Source: Streptomyces sp. HUAS YS2 (GTDB lineage Bacteria; Actinomycetota; Actinomycetes; Streptomycetales; Streptomycetaceae). Taken from it: a stretch of DNA of 64,000 bases. The stretch is from the NCBI RefSeq assembly GCF_033343995.1, contig NZ_CP137573.1, positions 7,597,001 to 7,661,000 of the forward strand. Direction: 5' to 3'. Of the stretch, positions 35,799-43,941 are shown piece by piece. Within the stretch, counting starts at the first letter, position 1. Each line of letters starts with the position of its first letter. A model generated the notes under the pieces. That model worked only from the letters and a program-made list of their open reading frames with translations. It did not search any database and was not told where the DNA came from. The translations under genes and the position numbers were made by a program.

Positions 35799-36818
35799 TC
35801 AGAACGGGAGGGCGCCCGGCGGGTGGCCGTGCTCCCGCCCGCAGGCGGTCAGGGCGAGCACCCCCTGGCCCTCGATCCTCGTGTGTGGGCCCAGGGCGGC
35901 CGGGCTGACGGAGAGCCGCTCCGCGATGTCCGTGGCGGCGCACTGCTCGGATATGCCGTGCTCCGCCATGATCCGGCGGACGCGGGCCAGGGCCGCGTGG
36001 GCGTCCGACAGGTCGAGGCCGTCGAAGGCGCCGAGCGGCAGACCGCTGGGCTCGTGCGGCAGCCGGAAGCCGGCCTCCGCGGGGTGCCGCGGCCCGGGGT
36101 CGCCCGCCGCGTCGACGCCGAAGGCGTCGTAGTACCGCACCACCTCCGCGCCCTCGGCGACGCACCAGGCCGTCCACCCGTCCCCGCAGCTCATCCCGTA
36201 CCACTGCGCCCGCCCGAAACGGCGGCCCAGCTCGGCGCACCGCTCCTCGACGACCCGCCGCCGGACGGTCTCGTGGTCGCCCTCGGGCGCGTCGCGCAGG
36301 GCGTGAGCGTCCTCCGAACGCTTGCCGAACACGAGCGTCCAGCCGTCCAGGACGGGACTGACGAAGACCCGCGCGCACTTCAGGTGGTCGCCCTGCCGCC
36401 CCCAGTCGTGGAGGTCGTGGGTCCACGCTCCCGCCCCGGTCCGCAGGGTCACCGGCTCGGCCCCGGCCAGGTCGAACGCGTCGAGCACGGCCCCCCGGTC
36501 GGCGGTCGGGACCGCGAACCAGGACCCGCACACGTGCATGGGCTCGGGTGCCTCGTCGATCCGCCTGATCCGGGTCAGCCGCCGCAGCGCCTCCCGGTCC
36601 GACTCGTCCAGGGCCGCCGGCCCGACGGCCCCGGCGAGCGCCTCGAGTGCCGTCGCCCGTACCCGCGGACCGGTCGCGGGAGCCCGGCGTACGCGCAGCA
36701 GTACGGGAACGGCGGCGTCGCCCGCGTCACGGAACGCCCGAACGGCACGCCGCCGGACCTTGTCGTCGGCGTCCCCCAACAGCGGCACCAGCTCTTCGGC
36801 CGACAGTTCCCTGTCCAT
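35799..36818 (-). CDS. HEAT-repeat protein
   Basis: A 339-residue protein. The N-terminal 70 residues contain two HEAT-type repeats (LVPLLGDADDKVRRRAVRAFRDAG and VPVLLRVRRAP..VRATALEALAGA). The rest is a mixed alpha/beta region with many Trp and Cys residues (GSWFAVPTAD, WYGMSCGDGWTAWCVAEGAEVVRYY), a type found in streptomycetes without known function. I chose the ATG at 36818, directly behind TACCGT. It is co-directional with, but 134 bp upstream of, the phosphatase pair. Confidence 0.8.
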   Translation of the reverse strand: MDRELSAEELVPLLGDADDKVRRRAVRAFRDAGDAAVPVLLRVRRAPATGPRVRATALEALAGAVGPAALDESDREALRRLTRIRRIDEAPEPMHVCGSWFAVPTADRGAVLDAFDLAGAEPVTLRTGAGAWTHDLHDWGRQGDHLKCARVFVSPVLDGWTLVFGKRSEDAHALRDAPEGDHETVRRRVVEERCAELGRRFGRAQWYGMSCGDGWTAWCVAEGAEVVRYYDAFGVDAAGDPGPRHPAEAGFRLPHEPSGLPLGAFDGLDLSDAHAALARVRRIMAEHGISEQCAATDIAERLSVSPAALGPHTRIEGQGVLALTACGREHGHPPGALPF

Positions 36819-36825
36819 GATCACG

Positions 36826-36831
36826 ACGGTA
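36826..36831 (-). promoter_or_regulatory. -10 element TACCGT of a leaderless promoter
   Basis: On the minus strand TACCGT lies seven bases before the ATG at 36818. The longer in-frame ATG at 36848 would place this element inside the gene, so the shorter start is preferred. Confidence 0.5.
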
Positions 36832-36937
36832 GAGGACACCACTGACACCGCCGCCCGCCCGCCCGGCCCTCGCGCCGAGCGGCGGGACCGTGATCGTGGT
36901 CGAGTGGTGACGGAAGCCGAGAGGACGGAGGTGATGC

Positions 36938-37321
36938 GTGACCATCGAATGGCGCTACACCACGCACCCCGGCCTGGGGGTGCTCTCCCTCGCCGGTCAC
37001 CTCGGCCCGGACGCCGTCGGCCGCTTCACGGGGGCCGTCGGCTGGGCGCTGGCCCGGGGGAGCGGGCCGGTGATCCTGGACCTGACCGAGCTGCGGGGCT
37101 GGACCGTCCGCGGTCAGCTCGCGGTGGCGGAGGCTGCGCGGCGTCTCGCCGCCGAGGGGCGCCCGCTGGAACTCGCGGCGATACCGGCCGACGGCTCGCT
37201 CGTCCCCGACGCCGGGGGTCCGCCGATGACCGTGCACTGCGACCTGACCAGCGCGCTGGCCGCGCACCAGGGCTGCGGAGGCGAGCAGCGGGAATGGCGC
37301 AGCGACGACTGGCCGGAGTGA
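36938..37321 (+). CDS. STAS-domain protein (anti-anti-sigma factor-like)
   Basis: A 127-residue protein with the STAS layout: a short N-terminal strand, GVLSLAGHLGPDAVGRF, then GPVILDLTELRGWTVRGQLAVAEAARRL, where the usual phosphorylatable D-S-S-G loop is replaced by LRGWTVRG. It therefore may lack the standard Ser switch. GGAGG precedes the GTG by six bases. Lying close to two SpoIIE phosphatases, it is a possible target or a derived relative of their antagonist. Confidence 0.75.
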   Translation: MTIEWRYTTHPGLGVLSLAGHLGPDAVGRFTGAVGWALARGSGPVILDLTELRGWTVRGQLAVAEAARRLAAEGRPLELAAIPADGSLVPDAGGPPMTVHCDLTSALAAHQGCGGEQREWRSDDWPE

Positions 37322-37355
37322 CGGCCGTACGGGCGCGGTCCGGAGCGTACGGGCC

Positions 37356-37538
37356 CTACTTCTGGGCGTTCTGCCCCACGTAGAACAGCAGCCACACGAA
37401 CCCGGCGAAGGCGTGGGTGGCGAACACGTACACGAAGACGCGCAGCATCACGCCGCGCTCCTTCCACCGCTCCATGTCCTTCTGCGGCGGGGTGTCCTGT
37501 GCCTGCGCCCGCTCCGTCATGTCCTTGTTCACGCTCAT
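37356..37538 (-). CDS. Small membrane protein, DUF6126-like
   Basis: A 60-residue protein with a polar, Gln/Glu-rich N-terminus and one C-terminal membrane helix. The conserved core ERGVMLRVFVYVFATHAFAGFVWLLFYVG matches the actinobacterial family I recall as DUF6126, often found beside regulators. Function is unknown. GGAGAGAG lies upstream at about nine bases. It is followed at a distance of 34 bp by the end of the convergent STAS gene. Confidence 0.7.
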   Translation of the reverse strand: MSVNKDMTERAQAQDTPPQKDMERWKERGVMLRVFVYVFATHAFAGFVWLLFYVGQNAQK

Positions 37539-37601
37539 CCTCGGTTTCTCTCTCCGGGTCGTCTCTCGTTCGCGCGCGTACGGTTCTTCGGCACGTCGAA
37601 A

Positions 37602-37955
37602 TCAGCGCGTCGAACCGGCGTCCGCCTCGCGCAGCTCGGCCAGGAGCTCCTGCTGCCCCGCGAGCAGCTCGGACAGGATCCGCCGCGCGGCGCCCAGCAG
37701 CTCCGCGACGTCGCCGCCGGCCAGCTCGTACACCACCGTGGAACTCTCGCGGGTCGCGGTGACGATGCCCGAGCGGCGCAGGACGGCGAGCTGCTGCGAG
37801 AGGTTCGACGGCTCGATCTCGATCGCCGTGAGCAGCTCGCGGACCGGCAGCGGCCCGTCCTGCAGCAGTTCGAGGACGCGGATGCGCACCGGGTGTCCGA
37901 GCATCCGGAAGAACTCCGCCTTGGCCTGGTAGAGCGGTACGGGAAGCGCCTTCAC
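37602..37955 (-). CDS. ArsR family transcriptional regulator
   Basis: A 117-residue winged-helix repressor. KAEFFRMLGHPVRIRVLELLQDGPLPVRELLTAIEIEPSNLSQQLAVLRRSGIVTATRESSTVVYEL gives the whole ArsR DNA-binding domain. It has no Cys metal site, so the ligand may be non-metallic or bound otherwise. The GTG start overlaps the stop of a 67-residue gene by four bases. Similar regulators in streptomycetes often sit beside SulP-type transporters, but none is present here. A palindrome upstream of the operon is the probable autoregulatory site. Confidence 0.9.
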   Translation of the reverse strand: MKALPVPLYQAKAEFFRMLGHPVRIRVLELLQDGPLPVRELLTAIEIEPSNLSQQLAVLRRSGIVTATRESSTVVYELAGGDVAELLGAARRILSELLAGQQELLAELREADAGSTR

Positions 37956-38155
37956 GCCTCGCCCACCTCGCCCACGCCCTCCGTCGGGGCGGACGGTTCC
38001 GTGGCGATGCCGTGCTTGCGCGCCAGGCGCAGGGCGTCCTCCAGCTCGTCCTCGGCCATGGCCGCGTCGAAGGCGTCGCCGGCCCCCCGCGCCGCCTCCA
38101 GCCGGGCGCGCGCCGCGCGGACGCGCTCCAGTACCGCTTCGGCGAACGTACTCAC
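37952..38155 (-). CDS. Small helical protein in arsR operon
   Basis: A 67-residue acidic, Ala- and Arg-rich helical protein (VLERVRAARARLEAARGAGDAFDAAMAEDELEDALRLAR), with no signal or membrane segment. It is the first gene of the operon, with GGGAGG ahead of its GTG start, and is translationally coupled to arsR. I do not recognise the family; a coiled-coil partner or inhibitor of the regulator is possible. Confidence 0.7.
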   Translation of the reverse strand: MSTFAEAVLERVRAARARLEAARGAGDAFDAAMAEDELEDALRLARKHGIATEPSAPTEGVGEVGEA

Positions 38156-38182
38156 GCCACCCTCCCTGCTCGGCCAACTGGC

Positions 38183-38204
38183 GAATTGAAGAACTCTTCA
38201 ATTC
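38183..38204 (-). promoter_or_regulatory. Perfect palindromic operator upstream of arsR operon
   Basis: GAATTGAAGA (38183-38192) and its exact reverse complement TCTTCAATTC (38195-38204) are separated by two bases. The site is AT-rich in a very GC-rich region and lies 28 bp upstream of the operon's first start codon, as expected for an ArsR-family binding site. Confidence 0.8.
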
Positions 38205-38327
38205 TAGGGGCTGCGGGCGCCGGACCGCCCCCGTCGGTCAGCCGTTCGGGCAATCCGTGACACGGGTGGTCCTCGGCGACTCGACGACACCCCGGGGCGC
38301 ATCGGGCCGTTGAGGTTGCCGTGACGT

Positions 38328-38351
38328 CGTGCAGTGAAACGGTTCTGCACG
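38328..38351 (+). promoter_or_regulatory. Hairpin or dyad just before ATPase start codon
   Basis: CGTGCAG (38328-38334) and CTGCACG (38345-38351) flank a 10-base spacer and end one base before the GTG at 38353. It could be an operator or an RNA stem that hides the start. Confidence 0.4.
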
Positions 38352-38352
38352 G

Positions 38353-40488
38353 GTGGTGAAGGACTGCGACGGGGAGTTGGCGGACGTGGGGACACCGGAG
38401 TGCGGGCGCGGGGCGCCACACGGCCTGGTCGGCCGGGACGAGGAGACGGTGGCGCTGAGACGGCTTCTGGCACGGCACCGCGTGGTCACGGTCGCCGGCC
38501 CGGTCGGGGTCGGCAAGAGCCGCCTCGCCGCGACCGTACGGGCCGGCCTCGCGCGCGTACCTGGCCGGCGCGTCGTCCTCGTCCGCTGGCCCGGCACGAA
38601 GCCGGGCGCACCGGGCGCGCTGACCGCGGCGGTGGTGGAGGCGGCAGCGGGGGGCCGGCGGCGACGAGCGGGGTCGGGGATGAGGGAGACGCGTACGAGG
38701 GAGACGCGTACGGGAGAGACGCGTACGGGGTCCGGGCCGGACGGCCCGCGCGCCGCAGGCGCATGCGCCGACGCCGCCGTCCGCCGTCGGGTCGAGGCCA
38801 TCGGACCGGCGGTCCACGGCCTGGCGGCGGTTCGGGACCTGGCCGAACGCTGGCGCGACGCCGACGTGCTCCTGCTCCTCGACGACATCGATCCGGTGCA
38901 CGCGGAATGCGTGGGCCTCGTGCAGTCCCTCCTGGAGCACGTGCCGACGCTGCGAGTCCTGGTCACGGCCCGCAAGCCGCTCGGCCTCGGCGGCGAGGGC
39001 GTGCTCCGACTCGCGTCTCTGGGGGCGGAGCCCTCACCCGGCCGATGCCTCCCGCCCGCCGTCGAGCTGTTCCTGGAACGGGCCCGCGACGCGGGCGTCG
39101 ACGCGGACGGCCTCGACCCCGTCGACCTGCGTGCGGTGACCGACGTGTGCCGCGCGCTCGGCGGCCTCCCGCTCGCGATCGAACTCGCCGCGGCGCAGCT
39201 GGACCGCCACGGGGCCGCCGGCCTGGCGCACCGCGTCGCGGAGCACCAGCTCTGGCTGAACGCACCGCACGCGGCCGTGCCGCGTCACCGCTCGCTGCGC
39301 GACGCCGTGGCCGCGGCGTACGTCCTGTGCGACCGGGAGGAGCGGATCGTGTGGGGCAGGGCGGGCATCCTCGCCGGGCCGTTCGACGAGTCCACGGCCG
39401 TGTTCGTCTGCACGGGTGGCGGCCTGGACGAGTCCACGGTGCCCGCCTGCCTGGCTCGCCTGGCGGCGGTCGGCGTGCTGACCTTCGAGCGTGACCCCGG
39501 AGGCACTCGCGAACCCCGCTACCGCATGGCGCCGGCCGCGCGCGACTTCGGCCGCGAACGGCTGGCCGCGGCGCGGGAGTCGGAGGTCGCCGCGGAGCGC
39601 CGTGCGATCCATGTGCAGCGGACCGCGGCGGTCGCCGAGAACCTGTGGAGCACGGGTTGTCAGGCGCAGGCCGTCCGCCTCGTCCAGGACGAGGCGGACG
39701 ACCTCAGGGCCGCGCTCGCGCACGCTCCGCAGCAGCCCGAACGGGCGGAGGCCGCGCTGGAGGCGGTCCTCGACCTGTGGTTCTGGTGGGTCGTGTACGA
39801 CGCACGCGACGAGGGCCGACGGCACCTGGCGGAGCTGCTGCCGCTGTGCCGCCCCGACAGCCCGCTCACCGCGCGCGGGATGTGGCTGGCGGCCTGGCTG
39901 AGCGTTGCGAGCGGCGCGGACGAGGCCGCCGAACTCCTGCGGCACGCCTGGCCGGCCGCCGTCCTCGCCGGTGACGACGCCACGGTCGGACGCATCGCGC
40001 ACGTCCAGGGGGTGCTGGCGCTGTACGACGGCGACCGGGATCGCGCCGCCGGGCACTTCACGGAGGCTGCGGAAACGATCCCGCTGCTCGCGCCCGGCGG
40101 GCTGTCGGCGGCGGTCAGCCTGGCCGCCCTCGCGGTGACCCGCGCGGGCGACGACCCGAGGTCCGCGCGCCGCGCGGCTCGCCGCGCCCTGACCCTGCCG
40201 GGCATCCGCGGCGACGCGTGGGCCTGCCTGGTCGCCCGCTACGCCCTCGCCCTCGTCGACCACCGGGACGGCCGCACCGGCCGCGCCTGGCGTCGCGGCC
40301 GGCGCATCCTCGCCCACCTGGACTCCCGCCTGCCCGCTCCCCACGGCACCGCGGCGGTGCGTCAGTTGCTCGCCGACATCGAGTCGGGCGCCGCCGGCAC
40401 CGTCCTCCTCCCGACGGTTTCCGGCGGCGGCACGGCCCCCCAACTCCCCGCCCTGACCGCCACCGGCACAGCGGGCCCCCACAGCTGA
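38353..40488 (+). CDS. NB-ARC/AfsR-like ATPase with TPR-type C-terminus
   Basis: A 711-residue STAND-type ATPase. The P-loop is GPVGVGKS (49-56), the Walker B LLLLDDID, and the GLPLAIELAAAQLDR segment is the conserved GxP motif of NB-ARC proteins. The C-terminal 300 residues are TPR-like helices. Unlike AfsR or LuxR-LAL regulators it has no DNA-binding domain at either end. Within the ATPase domain lies a Thr-Arg-Glu repeat from a 15-bp tandem repeat. The GTG start has only a weak ribosome site. It may act as a scaffold or switch together with a separate regulator. Confidence 0.82.
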   Translation: MVKDCDGELADVGTPECGRGAPHGLVGRDEETVALRRLLARHRVVTVAGPVGVGKSRLAATVRAGLARVPGRRVVLVRWPGTKPGAPGALTAAVVEAAAGGRRRRAGSGMRETRTRETRTGETRTGSGPDGPRAAGACADAAVRRRVEAIGPAVHGLAAVRDLAERWRDADVLLLLDDIDPVHAECVGLVQSLLEHVPTLRVLVTARKPLGLGGEGVLRLASLGAEPSPGRCLPPAVELFLERARDAGVDADGLDPVDLRAVTDVCRALGGLPLAIELAAAQLDRHGAAGLAHRVAEHQLWLNAPHAAVPRHRSLRDAVAAAYVLCDREERIVWGRAGILAGPFDESTAVFVCTGGGLDESTVPACLARLAAVGVLTFERDPGGTREPRYRMAPAARDFGRERLAAARESEVAAERRAIHVQRTAAVAENLWSTGCQAQAVRLVQDEADDLRAALAHAPQQPERAEAALEAVLDLWFWWVVYDARDEGRRHLAELLPLCRPDSPLTARGMWLAAWLSVASGADEAAELLRHAWPAAVLAGDDATVGRIAHVQGVLALYDGDRDRAAGHFTEAAETIPLLAPGGLSAAVSLAALAVTRAGDDPRSARRAARRALTLPGIRGDAWACLVARYALALVDHRDGRTGRAWRRGRRILAHLDSRLPAPHGTAAVRQLLADIESGAAGTVLLPTVSGGGTAPQLPALTATGTAGPHS
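38686..38730 (+). repeat. Three 15-bp tandem repeats inside the ATPase gene
   Basis: Three near-identical units of GAGACGCGTACGRGG, in frame, encode about residues 112-126 (E-T-R-T-R repeated). They lie between Walker A and Walker B, an unusual place for an expandable repeat. Confidence 0.9.
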
Positions 40489-40635
40489 GAATCAGGGCTC
40501 GGAGGACGGGCCGGCGGTCAGGGGTGCCTTGCGCGGGGTCCCCCGTCGCCTGTCGGAGCGACTGAGTACGATCACCCAACCGATCTGAGTACGCGAACTG
40601 TGGTCCGCCGCGCGCGGTGCCGGAAGGGTGAACGC

Positions 40636-41370
40636 ATGCGCCGACTGCTGCTGCTCGCCCCGCTGTTGCTGTTCACCGTCGGCTGCGGGGTGGTGCAGTC
40701 CTCCGAGGGCGAGGCGACGGACGAGGCACGGGAGGTCGCCAGGAAGGCGGGCGAGCGGCTGTACGGCCAGCGTCCGCGTACGGCGGAGGAGGTCGGGCGT
40801 TCCGCTTCCGGGATCGACGGGGTGGAGGTACTGGGCCTGACGGGTACCTCGACGCACGACGGGGACGGCATCGAGGTGGTCGTCCGCACGACCGGCTCCG
40901 CGTACAACGACTGGCTCGACGTGGAGGAGGTCGTCGTGCGGCGCTGTTTTTCGGTGCGGGTGTCGCCCAAGTCGGAGTGGCGTCAGGAACCCCGTGACGT
41001 GGACTGCCCGGACGGACCTCCGATGGCCTTCGCCGCGCCACCCGAACCGCCCGAGCTGCCGTACGAGCGGCTCCGCGCGAAACTTCCCGAGGTGCCGGCG
41101 GGGGGCACGGTGGACGAGGCCGAGGTGCGCCGTACGCTCGCCGCCCTGGACCTGGATCCGGCGATACGTACCGAGGTGAAGGCGGAGGGCGGCCGGGTCG
41201 GCGTGCTGCTGTCGGTGCAGGGCAACGGCTTCGACGCGCAGGACTGCCTTCTCGCCCGCGTGAGCCCCGGTGCCACCGAGGTGTGGGTGCCGACCCGGAT
41301 CCAGCGGATGCCCGGAGAAGGTGGCTGCGGCATCGCCAACGCCCTGACCCCGCAACCGCCACCGCACTGA
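40636..41370 (+). CDS. Lipoprotein of unknown function
   Basis: A 244-residue lipoprotein. The signal MRRLLLLAPLLLFTVGC ends in a lipobox with the lipidated Cys at residue 17. The mature part is acidic with two Cys and a segment LRAKLPEVPAGGTVDEAEVRRTL, without known domain. AAGGGTG precedes the ATG at 40636. The short direct repeat CTGAGTACG occurs twice upstream (40562 and 40585). It is followed 35 bp later by the ProC-like gene. Confidence 0.8.
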   Translation: MRRLLLLAPLLLFTVGCGVVQSSEGEATDEAREVARKAGERLYGQRPRTAEEVGRSASGIDGVEVLGLTGTSTHDGDGIEVVVRTTGSAYNDWLDVEEVVVRRCFSVRVSPKSEWRQEPRDVDCPDGPPMAFAAPPEPPELPYERLRAKLPEVPAGGTVDEAEVRRTLAALDLDPAIRTEVKAEGGRVGVLLSVQGNGFDAQDCLLARVSPGATEVWVPTRIQRMPGEGGCGIANALTPQPPPH

Positions 41371-41404
41371 ACGGCCACGAGCAGCAGGACGAAGAGGAGA
41401 GACA

Positions 41405-42220
41405 GTGCGGCACATCGGGATCATCGGCGTCGGCGAGATCGGCCGGGCCATCGTGACGGGCCTCCGCGACGGGGGCGACGCGGCGCCGGAGGTGTTCCTC
41501 TCGCCCCGGGGAGCCCGTGCGTCCGCCGAGCTGGCCGAGCGTCACGTGGGCGTGCGGGTGTGCGCCGGCAACCAGGAAGTGGTGGACCGCTCCGAGGTGG
41601 TGGTCATCGCCGTCCGCAGGGACGACCGGCACGACGCGCTGGCCGGCCTGCGGGTGGCCGGCGACAAGGTGGTGGTCAACGTGATGGCCGGGGTCGCCAA
41701 CGACGACCTGCGCCGGACCCTCGCCACCGAGGCGCCCATCGTCCGGGCCGTACCGCTGCCCGCCGTGCGCGAACGGCGCTCTGTCACCGTGACATGGCCG
41801 TCCCACCCGGCGACGGACGCCCTCTTCGAGCACCTGGGCGGCGTGCTCCCGGTCGCCGACGAGCAGGCGTTCGACGTCTTCTCCGCCCTGACCGGGACGC
41901 TGACCACCCACTACGCGTACCTCGCCACGCTCACCGCCTGGGCCACCCGGCACGGCGTTCCCGCAGAGGACGCGGAGCGTTACGTGCGCGGTCTCTTCCA
42001 GGGGGTCGGCCGCTCCCTGAGTGACGAGACCCGTGCCCTGCGGCAGCTCGCCGCCGACCACGAGACCCCCAGGGGCAGCAACGAACGCATCCGCACGACC
42101 TGGTTCGACCCGGCCAACTCCGAGGCCCTGACTGCCGCGTTGGACGCGTTGCTCGTCGACCTCGGAGCCGACCGCGCGGCCGACGACGGGGGACGATCGC
42201 CGATGGCGGAGCGGGGCTAG
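41405..42220 (+). CDS. Pyrroline-5-carboxylate reductase-like (ProC family)
   Basis: A 271-residue NAD(P)H-dependent reductase. The Rossmann start HIGIIGVGEIGRAIVTGL, the segment VVVNVMAGV and the C-terminal helices FSALTGTLTTHYAYLATLTAWATRHG and FQGVGRSL match ProC, although the catalytic end is diverged. True proline synthesis normally uses a core proC, so this is likely a paralogue acting on a related cyclic imine or a pyrroline-like compound. The GTG start has GAGGAG upstream. Its stop overlaps the stop of a convergent lipoprotein gene by four bases. Confidence 0.78.
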   Translation: MRHIGIIGVGEIGRAIVTGLRDGGDAAPEVFLSPRGARASAELAERHVGVRVCAGNQEVVDRSEVVVIAVRRDDRHDALAGLRVAGDKVVVNVMAGVANDDLRRTLATEAPIVRAVPLPAVRERRSVTVTWPSHPATDALFEHLGGVLPVADEQAFDVFSALTGTLTTHYAYLATLTAWATRHGVPAEDAERYVRGLFQGVGRSLSDETRALRQLAADHETPRGSNERIRTTWFDPANSEALTAALDALLVDLGADRAADDGGRSPMAERG

Positions 42221-42837
42221 TCGGCCGTCTTCTGCCACGCCGTCGTCCCCAGGAGACCCGTGTCGCCGATGTCGAGGCCGCCGTCCGGCTCCACCGTCTG
42301 CCGGGGGACACCCGCGGCCGGGGCGATCTCCACGTACACGCCGCTGCCGTCGAGCGTCGCCGCGTCCACGGCCGAGTAGCGCCAGACGAAGACGCTGTAC
42401 GCGGACTCGCCGGGCTTCAGCGGCACGGGGTGCGGGCCGGGGTCCTCGAGCGTCGTGATCGGCCCCGGCCCCTTCAGGACGGTGACGGGCATGGGCTTGC
42501 GGTCGGCGCCCCGCACGCGGACGTCCGGATACCCTTCGAGCCGCCGGTCCGCCCGGCCGCAGTTCGTCAGCGTCACCGTCATGGCGCGCAGCCCCATCGC
42601 CGCGGTCACCATGCTCGTCGACGCCCGCAGCCCCGTGGTGGGACAAAGGGAATCGGGTATCTCGAACGGCGGCGTGGGCGGGACGTCGGCTGCGGGCGGC
42701 GATGCGGCGGGGCGCGCCCGGGAGGCCGTGCGTGCCGGGTCGGCCTCGCGGTCGAGTTCGGCCGAGAGCCCGCACGCGGACGTCAGGACGCTGAGGGCCA
42801 CCAGGAACAGGGCGGGCCGAGCGGGTATGCCGGTCAT
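42217..42837 (-). CDS. Lipoprotein with DUF4232-like domain
   Basis: A 206-residue lipoprotein. The signal ends LTSAC with lipidated Cys22. Behind a Pro/Ala-rich linker, the domain carries CPTTGLRAS, MTVTLTNCGRADRRLEGYPDVRV and VFVWRYS, a pattern close to the DUF4232 family of actinobacterial secreted proteins. Two Cys likely make a disulfide. Function unknown. It is convergent with the ProC-like gene and directly downstream of the WYL regulator gene. Confidence 0.8.
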   Translation of the reverse strand: MTGIPARPALFLVALSVLTSACGLSAELDREADPARTASRARPAASPPAADVPPTPPFEIPDSLCPTTGLRASTSMVTAAMGLRAMTVTLTNCGRADRRLEGYPDVRVRGADRKPMPVTVLKGPGPITTLEDPGPHPVPLKPGESAYSVFVWRYSAVDAATLDGSGVYVEIAPAAGVPRQTVEPDGGLDIGDTGLLGTTAWQKTAD

Positions 42838-42844
42838 GGCGCGA

Positions 42845-43822
42845 TCATCGCACGGCGGCGTCGCCGTACCCCCGCACCAGTTCCGCGCCGATCCGCGCCA
42901 ACTCCTCGCGCACGGCGGGAGGTTCCAGCACGTCGAGGAGCCCGCCCCAGCCCGCGAGCTGCCGTGCTACGTCCAGCGCCGTCGGCGCCGCGACCTGGAC
43001 CCTGACCCGGCCCGCTTCCTCGCCCTCCTCCTCGCCGCCCGCGTCGGCGTCCACCCGGAAGTGCCGACCGAACCGGTTCCGCAGGACGCCCACGTACCGC
43101 GCCTCGACCGTCACCGTCGCCCACGTGCCCGACCGGCGTTCCTCCACCTCTGCGACGATCTCGTCCCACGCGGCGGCCAGTGCGAAGTCGTCCGGCCGCT
43201 CGGCCGCTTCGCCGGTCGGCTCGGCCGCGACGATGCGGTCCACCCGGAACGTCCGCCGGCCCCGCTCCGTCCCCCCGACCAGGTACCAGACGTCGTCCTT
43301 GTCGACGAGTCCCCACGGATCCACCAGCCGCTCGGTCCGCTTCCCCCGGCCGTCGGCGTAACCGAGGCGTACGCGGTGCCGCCGGACCACCGCCGACTGG
43401 AGCGCGTCGACGAACGCCGGCCGGGGCCGCTCCTGCTCGCCCCAGGGGGCCGGATCGAGAACGGTGGCGCGGGCCGCGGCCTCCGCGTCGGCACGGAACG
43501 TCCGCGGCAGCGCGCCCACCAGCTTCCGCAGCGCGGCCTTGGCCTCGCCGGAGACCGCCGCCGCCGGCCCCGCCAGGAGGAACAGGGCCTGCGCCTCGGT
43601 CGCGGTCAGACCGCTCAGGTCCGTACGCGCCCCGCCGACCAGCGCCCAGCCGCCGCCCCGACCCGGCTGCGGGTACACGGGGATGCCCGCGGCCGCCATC
43701 GCCTCCAGGTCGCGCCGCGCGGTGGCGACGGACACCTCGAGCTCGCCCGCGAGCTCGGCCGCGGTCATCCGGCCGCGGGTCTGCAGCAGCATGAGAGCGG
43801 CGACGAGACGATCGGCACGCAT
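42845..43822 (-). CDS. WYL-domain (YafY) transcriptional regulator
   Basis: A 325-residue regulator. A DeoR-like helix-turn-helix (ADRLVAALMLLQTRGRMTAAELAGELEVSVATARRDLEAMAAAGIPV) is followed by a WYL ligand-sensing domain and a C-terminal WCX region. GGAGGG and GGGGAG precede the ATG at 43822. It is divergent from a VOC-protein gene, and a perfect inverted repeat lies between the two starts. Regulators of this type commonly control the adjacent VOC gene in streptomycetes. Confidence 0.9.
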   Translation of the reverse strand: MRADRLVAALMLLQTRGRMTAAELAGELEVSVATARRDLEAMAAAGIPVYPQPGRGGGWALVGGARTDLSGLTATEAQALFLLAGPAAAVSGEAKAALRKLVGALPRTFRADAEAAARATVLDPAPWGEQERPRPAFVDALQSAVVRRHRVRLGYADGRGKRTERLVDPWGLVDKDDVWYLVGGTERGRRTFRVDRIVAAEPTGEAAERPDDFALAAAWDEIVAEVEERRSGTWATVTVEARYVGVLRNRFGRHFRVDADAGGEEEGEEAGRVRVQVAAPTALDVARQLAGWGGLLDVLEPPAVREELARIGAELVRGYGDAAVR

Positions 43823-43853
43823 GCTCCCCGGCTCCCTCCGGAAGTCCCCCACA

Positions 43854-43878
43854 AAAGTGCTCAGTCGATGAGCACTTT
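43854..43878. promoter_or_regulatory. Operator between WYL and VOC genes
   Basis: AAAGTGCTCA (43854-43863) and TGAGCACTTT (43869-43878) form a perfect 10-bp dyad with a 5-base centre (GTCGA). It lies 32 bp from the WYL start and 63 bp from the VOC start, ideal for a shared repressor or activator site. Confidence 0.8.
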
Positions 43879-43941
43879 AGTCGCGAGAGTGGTTCTCGTC
43901 AGCGATCGAAGGATCAGGAACGAACGGGAAGGACCCACCCC

